A stretch of DNA of 6,145 nucleotides, taken from positions 1 to 6,145 of the forward strand of contig CACXHM010000090.1 of the NCBI GenBank assembly GCA_902767465.1, given 5' to 3'. This document shows positions 1 to 5,414 of the stretch, in pieces (positions within the stretch are counted from its first letter, which is position 1; the number at the start of each line of letters is the position of its first letter). Under the pieces are notes generated by a model. That model did no database searches. It saw nothing but the letters and a program-made list of their open reading frames with translations, and had not been told where the DNA came from. The stretch is from an uncultured Bacteroidia bacterium. Lineage in GTDB: Bacteria > Bacteroidota > Bacteroidia > Bacteroidales > UBA932. The position numbers and the translations under genes are program-made.

Positions 1-814
1 CTCCCGTTGCGGAAGTGTTGCCCATGTTACCGAACACCATGCTCTGAACGTTCACGGCCGTACCCCAGTCATCGGGAATTTTCTCAATGCGGCGGTATGC
101 GATGGCACGCTTGCCGTTCCAGCTCTTGAACACTCCTCCGATGGAGCCCCAAAGCTGAGCCTCGGCAGTGTCGGGGAAATCGACTCCGAGTACCTCTTTC
201 ACTTTTGCCTTGAATTTGTCGCAGAGGTCCTTGAATTCCTCGGCGGTGATATCGGTGTCGGACTTGTAGCCCTTGGCATCCTTGAGTTCCTGCATCATGC
301 GGTCGAGCTGCTGACGGATACCTTGTCCGTCCTCGGGCTCGATACCTTCTGCTTTTTCCATCACGACATCGGAATACATCATGATGAGGCGCCTGTATGC
401 ATCATAGACAAAACGGGGATTGCCGGTCTTGGCAATCATTCCGGGGAGAGTCGCGGAGCAGAGGCCGATATTGAGGATGGTATCCATCATACCGGGCATG
501 GAACTGCGGGCGCCGGAACGGCAGCTCACAAGGAGCGGATCGGAAGGATCTCCGAAGCGTTTTCCCATCAGCTTTTCGGTTGCTGCAAGGGCTTCGGCCA
601 CCTCGGCCTTGAGTTCTTCGGAATATCCTCCGCCGAGCTGATAGTACTCAGCACAGCACTCGGTTGTAATGGTGAATCCGGCAGGTACCGGCATTCCCAG
701 GCGGCTCATTTCCGCCAGATTTGCTCCCTTTCCTCCAAGGAGTTCACGCATGGATCCGTCTCCTTCGGCGGTTTTTCCGCCAAAGCGATAGACTCTCTTT
801 TTCTTTTCTGCCAT
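1..814 (-). CDS. ppdK: Pyruvate, phosphate dikinase, N-terminal part (runs off the window)
   Basis: This cytoplasmic enzyme interconverts pyruvate + ATP + phosphate and PEP + AMP + pyrophosphate, and in anaerobic Bacteroidales it serves glycolysis and gluconeogenesis. Only the first 271 codons of a protein that is usually about 880-910 residues are present; the phosphohistidine and PEP/pyruvate domains lie beyond base 1. The visible part is the nucleotide-binding domain. After a basic start (MAEKKKRVYRFG) come the family segment LLGGKGANLAEMSRLGMPVP at residues 25-44, AGFTITTEC just after it, and the signature CRSGARSSMPGMMDTILN at 98-115. W222-F229 and the segment WNGKRAIAYRRIE (232-244) also match the family. 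The start is the first ATG of the frame, about 36 bases below a well-formed Bacteroidetes promoter. It is on the same strand as the PhoH gene upstream but separated by 153 bases, so it is probably its own transcription unit. No defect is visible in the sequenced part. Confidence 0.95.
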   Translation of the reverse strand, partial: MAEKKKRVYRFGGKTAEGDGSMRELLGGKGANLAEMSRLGMPVPAGFTITTECCAEYYQLGGGYSEELKAEVAEALAATEKLMGKRFGDPSDPLLVSCRSGARSSMPGMMDTILNIGLCSATLPGMIAKTGNPRFVYDAYRRLIMMYSDVVMEKAEGIEPEDGQGIRQQLDRMMQELKDAKGYKSDTDITAEEFKDLCDKFKAKVKEVLGVDFPDTAEAQLWGSIGGVFKSWNGKRAIAYRRIEKIPDDWGTAVNVQSMVFGNMGNTSATG

Positions 815-856
815 TTTATCTTTCAGTTTTTAATAATATCCTGTTTTTAGCGGCCG

Positions 857-887
857 CGAAGATAATAAAAAATCCTCTATATGCAAA
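857..887 (-). promoter_or_regulatory. Bacteroidetes-type promoter for ppdK
   Basis: On the minus strand a TTTG (887-884) is followed by exactly 19 bases and then TATCTTCG (864-857). The Bacteroides sigma-ABfr consensus is TTTG at -33, a spacer of about 19 bases, and TAnnTTTG at -7. The -33 box is perfect and the -7 box has one mismatch. Transcription would begin near 850-852, giving a leader of about 36 bases before the ppdK ATG. Confidence 0.6.
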
Positions 888-967
888 ATGCCACAAGCGC
901 CTACCGGTCTGTAGTGCGCAGCATTTTTTCTGCGGAGCAGTGCACACAGGTCGGCACCCCCGGCGAT

Positions 968-2311
968 TTACAGAAGTTTGGAAGCGATTTCGGACAACTC
1001 GCTACGCTCGCCCTTCCGAAGGAAAACGTGCTGGAATATTTTCTGTCCGTCCATTTTTTCTCCGGTATGGGTAAGTCCGTTGCTCCACTGGTCAAGATAG
1101 GGCTGGTCAATCTGGAAAATGTCGCCCGTAAGCACTATCTTGGTATCTTCACCCGCTCTTGTGACTATGGTTTTTACCTCAAGAGGAGTAAGATTCTGAG
1201 CCTCGTCGATAATGAAAAACGCCTTGCCCAGACTGCGGCCGCGGATATATGCAAGCGGCTCTATCACAAGCTTTTCGTCTTTCAGAAGTCCCTCGATATG
1301 GGTAGCCTCCCGCGAAGACGGACGGAACTGCCCCTTGATGACGTTCAGATTGTCCATCAGCGGCTGGAGGAACGGGGTCATCTTGGTGTTTTTGTCTCCT
1401 GGCAGGAATCCTATGTCCTGATTACCAAGAATTACAGCCGGACGGGAGATGTATATCTGGTCAAAGTCGTTTTCCTGTTCCAGAGCGGCCGCAAGGGCAA
1501 GCAGTGTCTTTCCGGTACCGGCACCACCGGTGAGCGTTACCAGCTTCACTTTCGGGTTCATGAGAGCATCCAGCGCCATTTTCTGCTCATCATTGCGGGG
1601 CTTGATGCCATAAGCGCTGCGGCTCCTCACCAGCACCACCTTGCGACGGTCTGCATCATATCTTGCACAAACAGTTTCGGCAGACTTGTCGCCGTCCCAC
1701 CTGAATTTGAACAGCTGGTTGGCCTCCGGTTCCTTGTCCACCACGAACTTCCACTCTATTGCATTATCCTGTCCGTAAACAAGATTCTGGAGAACTTCCG
1801 GAGCCAGCGTGTAGTACTGCACCTCACTGTTGGCATTTTCTATTTTCGCTTCGTCCACACGGTCGGTCAGATAATCCTGGACCTCCATTCCGGCGGCTTT
1901 GGCTTTCATCCTGAGGTTCACATCCTTTGTTACCAAGGCAACGAAGGTCCCCGGATGATTGTCCCTGACCCAGATGGCTGTTGCAAGGATTCTATGATCC
2001 TGGATGTCGTCAATAAAAAGATTTTTCAGTGCATCCGGAAACGGATGGTTCGGTTCCACCTTGATCAGGCCGAGTCCGCTTCCTATCGGAAGCCCTTCTT
2101 TTCCGAAAGTCTTTCCGTTGGAGATTCTGTCGAGATCCCTCAGGAAATGTCTGGCGTTGTATGCCAATGTGTCGTTCCCTTTTTTGAATTTGTCGAGTTC
2201 TTCCACAACGGCGATGGGAATCACAAGGTTGTTGTCTTGAAAACGCCGTATGGCTTTGTGGTCGTGCAACGGGACATTCGTGTCCAGCACAAAAATTTTG
2301 GGTTTGCCCAT
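968..2311 (-). CDS. PhoH family ATPase with N-terminal PIN domain
   Basis: The 447-residue protein is full length for PIN-PhoH proteins (YlaK/PhoH2 type). Residues 1-145 are a PIN ribonuclease-like domain. Its acidic residues are visible: D10 in VLDTNV, E37/E38 in VVEELDK, D105 in DDIQDHRIL and D130 in VTKDVNLR, so the metal site looks intact. From about residue 235 comes the PhoH P-loop domain, with Walker A GGAGTGKT at 262-269 and Walker B FFIIDE ending at E370, followed by AQN. The family motifs YIRGRSL, VLTGDIFQID and KGERSEL are also present. PIN-PhoH proteins in other bacteria have been reported as RNA-unwinding and RNA-cleaving enzymes; acting on RNA here is inferred from the family. 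The gene starts 5 bases after the stop of the PurL-like gene and is almost certainly co-transcribed with it. The ATG at 2311 is the first Met and places the PIN aspartate at the expected distance. Confidence 0.93.
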   Translation of the reverse strand: MGKPKIFVLDTNVPLHDHKAIRRFQDNNLVIPIAVVEELDKFKKGNDTLAYNARHFLRDLDRISNGKTFGKEGLPIGSGLGLIKVEPNHPFPDALKNLFIDDIQDHRILATAIWVRDNHPGTFVALVTKDVNLRMKAKAAGMEVQDYLTDRVDEAKIENANSEVQYYTLAPEVLQNLVYGQDNAIEWKFVVDKEPEANQLFKFRWDGDKSAETVCARYDADRRKVVLVRSRSAYGIKPRNDEQKMALDALMNPKVKLVTLTGGAGTGKTLLALAAALEQENDFDQIYISRPAVILGNQDIGFLPGDKNTKMTPFLQPLMDNLNVIKGQFRPSSREATHIEGLLKDEKLVIEPLAYIRGRSLGKAFFIIDEAQNLTPLEVKTIVTRAGEDTKIVLTGDIFQIDQPYLDQWSNGLTHTGEKMDGQKIFQHVFLRKGERSELSEIASKLL

Positions 2312-2316
2312 GGTTG

Positions 2317-3432
2317 TCAGTCTTCTCCTTCTCCCCCCTGCTTTTGCACGAGGGACTCAAGTATGGTTTGTATGCCTGTCCTTGCAGATGCCTTCACCCT
2401 CACCGCACCACCGTTCTGTACAGGGTGCCCGAGAGGATAGAATGCTACGTCCTGCAGGGTGAGTTCGGCATCTATATAATCAAAATCTATATCGCGAATC
2501 TGGATTAGCGCACCAGGCACCTCGGCAAAAAGCAGGTTGACAATGTCGGTGCCTCCCGCTGCACGGCGCAGGTCGGAAAGATCGAGCACGGCCCCGGTAC
2601 GCGACGTGGCCATCCCTTTGAGCGCAGAGAGCAGACCGCCCTCCCCTACCGTGGCACCGGCAATCACAATGCCGTCTTCAACCAGCTCCCGGACCACTTC
2701 GAAACAATCCACGAAGTAAGGGGCATCATCGATCTGCGGAGCGAGCGGAGGATTGGCGCCCAGAGTTTGTGCGAGGAGCGACCCTCCGAGCCGGTAAGAC
2801 GAAGAATCGAAGGGAATATACACTATCCAGGAAGATTCGTCCGGCTGAAAGGAGGCCGGGATGCCGGCAGCAGCAATATATGGATTGGCGGCAGCATTCG
2901 GCAGCCTCACCAGTTCATCTTCTTCGGCAGATGGCCCCAGACTGGCCGTTGCCTCAAAAGCACAAGCCGTTGCCTCGAAACTGAACCCGGTATCGCGAAG
3001 CCCTACCCCGAGAGCATCCAGATAATCTCCTGCCGCTTCTACAGAGTGGTAAAAACCCGCCATGTTGCCGAGGGAGTTACTGTTCCAACGCCATGTGGCA
3101 TCTACCGCGAGGTTGCCGAGGCGGAAATGCCCCATCTTCCATACGGCATCCACGAGCGCACATGCGATTCTGCCCCTGGTATAGGAACCGGCGTGACTCA
3201 TGGGCACGATACGCTGAGTTGTCAGAACAGAAGACAGATACCTTTCCACCTTACGGGGATCCGTTACCAGCGGATTAAGATCAGCTTCGGCCGTTTCGTC
3301 CACTATCGCTTCGGTCTGTTTCTCATCTTCGGTCTCACCAGGACGGAAAACGCTGACCCCACGCAATATCTGCGCCGGGGTAACTCCCTGACGCTCTCCG
3401 TCAATGATGAATGTCGATTCTAGAATATTCAT
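2317..3432 (-). CDS. PurL-like (AIR synthase superfamily) protein without canonical active-site motifs
   Basis: The protein has 371 residues. Its segments run in the same order as the second synthase half of phosphoribosylformylglycinamidine synthase (PurL), with no glutaminase domain. NLAVDATWRWNSNSLGNMAG (107-126) followed by YHSVEAAGDYLDALGVGL sits where PurL has its conserved Trp/GE...LYEAV...CPALGL segment. YRLGGSLLAQTLG (213-225) matches the PurL LGGSALAQ segment. ATVGEGGLLSALKGMA (260-275) takes the place of the PurL HDRSDGGL segment. LFAEVPGALIQIRD (301-314) matches LFxEELGAVIQVR. The PurL GKDS motif has become LRDTG (145-149), and the HD and SDGG residues are gone, so FGAM synthase activity is doubtful. 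A binding or regulatory role, or a different substrate, is more likely; the function is unknown. It is the first gene of an operon with PhoH. The ATG at 3432 is the first Met in frame, and a -7 element ends 7 bases before it. Confidence 0.75.
   Translation of the reverse strand: MNILESTFIIDGERQGVTPAQILRGVSVFRPGETEDEKQTEAIVDETAEADLNPLVTDPRKVERYLSSVLTTQRIVPMSHAGSYTRGRIACALVDAVWKMGHFRLGNLAVDATWRWNSNSLGNMAGFYHSVEAAGDYLDALGVGLRDTGFSFEATACAFEATASLGPSAEEDELVRLPNAAANPYIAAAGIPASFQPDESSWIVYIPFDSSSYRLGGSLLAQTLGANPPLAPQIDDAPYFVDCFEVVRELVEDGIVIAGATVGEGGLLSALKGMATSRTGAVLDLSDLRRAAGGTDIVNLLFAEVPGALIQIRDIDFDYIDAELTLQDVAFYPLGHPVQNGGAVRVKASARTGIQTILESLVQKQGGEGED
2325..2329 (-). promoter_or_regulatory. Possible ribosome binding site for the PhoH gene
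   Basis: A purine-rich run reads AGGAG on the minus strand, 13 bases before the PhoH ATG, which is a rather long spacing. It lies inside the last codons of the upstream PurL-like gene (the GEGED-stop tail), so translation of the upstream gene passes through this site. Coupling is plausible; Bacteroidetes genes often do without a Shine-Dalgarno. Confidence 0.35.
2945..2986. repeat. 21-bp tandem duplication inside the PurL-like gene
   Basis: GCCGTTGCCTC occurs at 2945 and again at 2966, and the first 15 bases of the two 21-base units differ at one position. The result in the protein is FEATACA followed by FEATASL (residues 152-165), an in-frame seven-residue duplication just after the degenerate GKDS-like position. 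It looks like a replication-slippage event in a loop. Confidence 0.5.
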
Positions 3433-3505
3433 CGATGTACAAATATAGAAATAATTCCTAATATTATTTACTGTGTTTTACAAGTTCTTGAATATCAGAA
3501 TATTC
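3423..3505. repeat. Pair of GAATATTC palindromes flanking the minus-strand promoter
   Basis: The 9-base string AGAATATTC occurs at 3422-3430, ending on the PurL-like start codon, and again at 3497-3505, next to the central hairpin. The spacing is 75 bases, close to seven helical turns. The shorter GAATATC lies at 3490-3496. They could be operator half-sites for the divergent region, but the DNA is AT-rich and chance is a real alternative. Confidence 0.25.
3440..3447 (-). promoter_or_regulatory. -7 element TATATTTG for the PurL-like/PhoH operon
   Basis: The minus strand reads TATATTTG, a perfect match to the Bacteroidetes TAnnTTTG element. Only seven bases separate it from the ATG at 3432, so RNA would begin at or within a few bases of the start codon. 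No TTTG is found 19-21 bases further upstream, which lowers confidence. Confidence 0.45.
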
Positions 3506-3545
3506 CTTATAAACCCTCGGCGGTGGTATGCCGAGGGTTTATAAG
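3506..3545. repeat. Perfect 16-bp stem-loop in the divergent intergenic region
   Basis: Bases 3506-3521 are the exact reverse complement of 3530-3545, leaving the eight-base loop GGTGGTAT. The stem core is AAACCCTCGGC with an AT-rich foot. No T-run follows on either strand, and no gene ends here because both neighbours point away. It is therefore either a two-way insulator/terminator, an operator, or an RNA or DNA cruciform element. The symmetry itself is certain; the function is not. Confidence 0.85.
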
Positions 3546-3600
3546 CAAATGACTGACATATAACAGGTTACGAAAAACACCCCATATTGCCAAAAATTGC

Positions 3601-3608
3601 TAATTTTG
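3601..3608 (+). promoter_or_regulatory. -7 element TAATTTTG for folC
   Basis: TAATTTTG matches TAnnTTTG perfectly and ends six bases before the folC ATG at 3615. The expected transcript would be leaderless or nearly so. There is no TTTG at the -33 position. The element argues against the upstream in-frame TTG at 3597 as the start codon, because that codon would lie above the transcription start. Confidence 0.45.
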
Positions 3609-3614
3609 GGGTAT

Positions 3615-5414
3615 ATGAGCAAGTGTTTTGATTCGGCATCGTATCAGAAACGGATTTCCGCTCTGTTCGAGCGTTTCCGCTCGGTACAGACAGCTGGGTT
3701 CACCGGCAATACATATAAACCTGGTTTGGAGGGGATGAAGCGCCTGGATGCGGCACTGGGACACCCCTGGAAGCAATATCCCAGCATCCACGTGGCGGGG
3801 ACTAACGGAAAGGGCAGCGTGTGCAGCATGCTGGCTGCGGCATTGGCAGCTGGAGGAGGTGTGCAGGAGCAATCGGACGGTCAAAGCCACGAGGGCCTGG
3901 TCGGTCTCTACACATCGCCCCACCTGCTGGACTTCCGGGAAAGGATGAAAATCATAAAGGCAGACGGATATGAGATGATTTCCAGGGAGGAAGTCTGGGA
4001 ATTTCTCGAAGATTACGAGTCCGTCTTCGAAGGCCTTTCTTTTTTCGAGATTACGACCGGAATGGCACTGTGGTGGTTCGCCCGCCGGAAAGTAGATGCT
4101 GCCGTCATTGAAGTAGGGCTCGGTGGCAGGCTCGACAGCACCAACATCATAACTCCAGCAGTCTCGGTCGTGACATCCATCGGCCTGGACCATTGTGCGT
4201 TGCTGGGCTCTACCCGAGCGCAGATCGCAAGAGAAAAAGCCGGAATATTCAAGCCGGGCATACCGGCTGTTGTGAGTACACGAGATAGCGAGACGGCGCC
4301 TGTCTTCGAAGATGTTGCATCCGCTGTCGGTGCGCCTTTGACATTTGCTACTGATATTCCGATTCTGCACCTTATGTCTGACGAAGTGCAGCCGGATTCA
4401 ATGGTTGATGCATGCGATGACGGTCTGCCAGAGTCGGGGGTTGATGCATGCGGTGAGCGTCTGCCGGATTGCGATATTCATGGCGACGGGCAGCCAGACG
4501 CTATTTCAGAAAAGGCACTTCTCGCGCTTATGGATCTTACCGGTCCATGCCAGGATATGAACCTCCACACTGCCCTGGTCGCGCTTGACATCTTCCTGGA
4601 CCTTCCAGGAAAACGGCCGAAAACAAGGAAGGTCCTACAGAATTTCCCGGGACCTTCCACGAAAACGGCCGAAAACAAGGAAGGTCCTACAGGTTTTCCC
4701 GGGACCTTCCACGAAAACAGCCAAAAACAAGGACGGTCCGCAGATTTTCTCAGGACCTTCCAGGAAAACAGCCAAAAACAAGGACGGTCCGCAGAAGCAG
4801 TACCTGCGGAAGAGACAAAATCGATTGTCAAATCACTGTGTCATGCCGCGGCCGTGACCGGATTGCGGGGGCGCTGGGAGCGTGTGAGTGACAAACCCGA
4901 GGTCATCTGCGATATCGGCCACAATCCCCCAGCCCTGAAAGAAAACTTCGCCAAACTGAAAGCCTTGCAGTCCGAGGGTCGCAGCATCGTAATGGTTTAT
5001 GGCATGATGGCTGATAAGGACCTTGGCGGCATTGCGCCGCTGATTCCCCCCGGTACCCGCATAATCGCAACCGCACCGCAGGGGCAGAGGTCCCTCCCCG
5101 CTGCGGAACTTGCCAGGCGGCTGCACACCCTGCGGCCAGACCTTACGGTAACACTGCCGATAGAAGCCGAAGTTGAGGGAGTAGCCGCAGATGGGAAGAT
5201 GATCGCAGATGTGGGAAGGACCGAGAACGAGAAAAGGATCGCAGATGAGGGAGTATCAGGAAACGAGGGGATGACCGGAGATGATGTGCAGTCGGCGGTG
5301 CAGCAGGCTCTCATCTTGGCACAAGACTTGCCAAATCCTCTTATATACATAGGTGGAAGCGCCTTCACGGTGGCTGAAGCCCTGCCGTTGTTTAATGAAA
5401 AACCAGCGATATGA
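3615..5414 (+). CDS. folC: Folylpolyglutamate synthase / dihydrofolate synthase with three repeat expansions
   Basis: FolC adds glutamate to dihydropteroate and to folates using ATP, in the cytoplasm. The core is complete: YKPGLEGMKRLDAALGHP (34-51), P-loop HVAGTNGKGS (59-68), YTSPHLLDFRERM (99-111), VIEVGLGGRLDSTN (164-177), SIGLDH...AREKAGIFKPG, DLTGPCQDMN, then C-terminal GRWE, DIGHNPPAL (433-441) and YGMMADKD. At 599 residues it is far longer than the usual 420-450. The excess lies in loops: a short extra loop before GLYTSPHL, a 12-residue-periodic stretch at about 256-296, the palindromic repeat array at about 329-394, and another 12-residue-periodic stretch at about 520-557. All leave the frame open, so the gene should be functional. 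The start chosen is the ATG at 3615; a TTG at 3597 in the same frame would add six residues but overlaps the -7 box. The stop overlaps the next gene by ATGA. Confidence 0.93.
   Translation: MSKCFDSASYQKRISALFERFRSVQTAGFTGNTYKPGLEGMKRLDAALGHPWKQYPSIHVAGTNGKGSVCSMLAAALAAGGGVQEQSDGQSHEGLVGLYTSPHLLDFRERMKIIKADGYEMISREEVWEFLEDYESVFEGLSFFEITTGMALWWFARRKVDAAVIEVGLGGRLDSTNIITPAVSVVTSIGLDHCALLGSTRAQIAREKAGIFKPGIPAVVSTRDSETAPVFEDVASAVGAPLTFATDIPILHLMSDEVQPDSMVDACDDGLPESGVDACGERLPDCDIHGDGQPDAISEKALLALMDLTGPCQDMNLHTALVALDIFLDLPGKRPKTRKVLQNFPGPSTKTAENKEGPTGFPGTFHENSQKQGRSADFLRTFQENSQKQGRSAEAVPAEETKSIVKSLCHAAAVTGLRGRWERVSDKPEVICDIGHNPPALKENFAKLKALQSEGRSIVMVYGMMADKDLGGIAPLIPPGTRIIATAPQGQRSLPAAELARRLHTLRPDLTVTLPIEAEVEGVAADGKMIADVGRTENEKRIADEGVSGNEGMTGDDVQSAVQQALILAQDLPNPLIYIGGSAFTVAEALPLFNEKPAI
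4403..4474 (+). repeat. 36-bp degenerate tandem repeat in folC
   Basis: Two adjacent 36-base units (4403-4438 and 4439-4474) share GGTTGATGCATGCG at their start and about 28 of 36 bases overall. They encode VDACDDGLPESG followed by VDACGERLPDCD. A weaker third turn may follow as HGDGQPDA, and a partial one may precede as VQPDS. The insert is acidic and lies just before the conserved DLTGPCQDMN segment, in an exposed loop of the central domain. Confidence 0.6.
4598..4796 (+). repeat. Array of four ~52-bp palindromic repeats translated within folC
   Basis: Units begin at 4598, 4650, 4702 and 4753, so spacings are 52, 52 and 51 bases. Each has a left arm GGACCTTCC, a 20-base middle (A[G/C]GAAAAC, CGGCCG or CAGCCA, AAAACAA) and a right arm. 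The right arm is GGAAGGTCC in units 1-2 (a perfect inverted repeat) and GGACGGTCC in units 3-4 (one mismatch). Arm positions are 4598-4606/4627-4635, 4650-4658/4679-4687, 4702-4710/4731-4739 and 4753-4761/4782-4790. A 13-14 base linker, mostly TACAGnnTTTCCCG, joins the units. The unit has no stop in any plus frame. Units 1, 2 and 3 are read in three different frames (LPGKRPKTRKVLQNFP, GPSTKTAENKEGPTGFP, GTFHENSQKQGRSADFL); unit 4 shares unit 3's frame. It is not CRISPR, because nothing varies between the copies as spacers would. Confidence 0.9.
5201..5272 (+). repeat. Second 36-bp degenerate tandem repeat in folC
   Basis: GATCGCAGATG starts units at 5201 and 5237, and about two thirds of the 36 bases agree. 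An earlier GCAGATG at 5187 lies 18 bases before the matching point of unit 1, hinting at an 18-base sub-period. The encoded residues are MIADVGRTENEK then RIADEGVSGNEG, charged and probably disordered. The insert interrupts the C-terminal domain between the conserved ELARRL region and the terminal IYIGGSAFTVAEAL motif. Confidence 0.55.

Noticed and set aside
323..850. 175-codon open frame on the plus strand opposite ppdK
   Set aside because: It lies antisense to the conserved N-terminus of pyruvate phosphate dikinase, and its translation is a His/Gly-rich shadow with no domain.
909..949. Possible terminator hairpin after the PhoH gene (minus strand)
   Set aside because: CTGT/ACAG, GTGC/GCAC and GCAG/CTGC can pair, but with a one-base bulge and an eight-base bulge and no T-run afterward. 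Too weak to call a terminator.
881..2440. 519-codon open frame on the plus strand opposite PhoH
   Set aside because: It is fully antisense to a clear PIN-PhoH gene with all motifs. It has no recognisable domain and runs across the start of PhoH into the PurL-like gene. It is a by-product of codon bias.
2767..3423. 218-codon open frame on the plus strand opposite the PurL-like gene
   Set aside because: Antisense to a gene with recognisable PurL-like segments; no promoter and no family resemblance.
3597..3614. TTG at 3597 as the folC start
   Set aside because: The -7 box covers 3601-3608, so a transcript from it would begin after this codon, and the added residues (LLILGY) are not needed by the family. 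The ATG at 3615 fits better.
3600..4370. 256-codon open frame on the minus strand opposite folC
   Set aside because: Antisense to the FolC P-loop and ligase motifs; its composition is Cys/Ser/His-rich, as expected of a shadow frame.
4598..4796. CRISPR array
   Set aside because: The copies are near-identical along their whole length including the linkers, so there are no unique spacers, there are no cas genes, and the array lies inside an intact gene.
4478..4831. Minus-strand open frame across the repeat array giving Cys/Trp-rich repeats
   Set aside because: It stays open only because the repeat lacks stops in most frames; there is no start signal, and FolC occupies the other strand.
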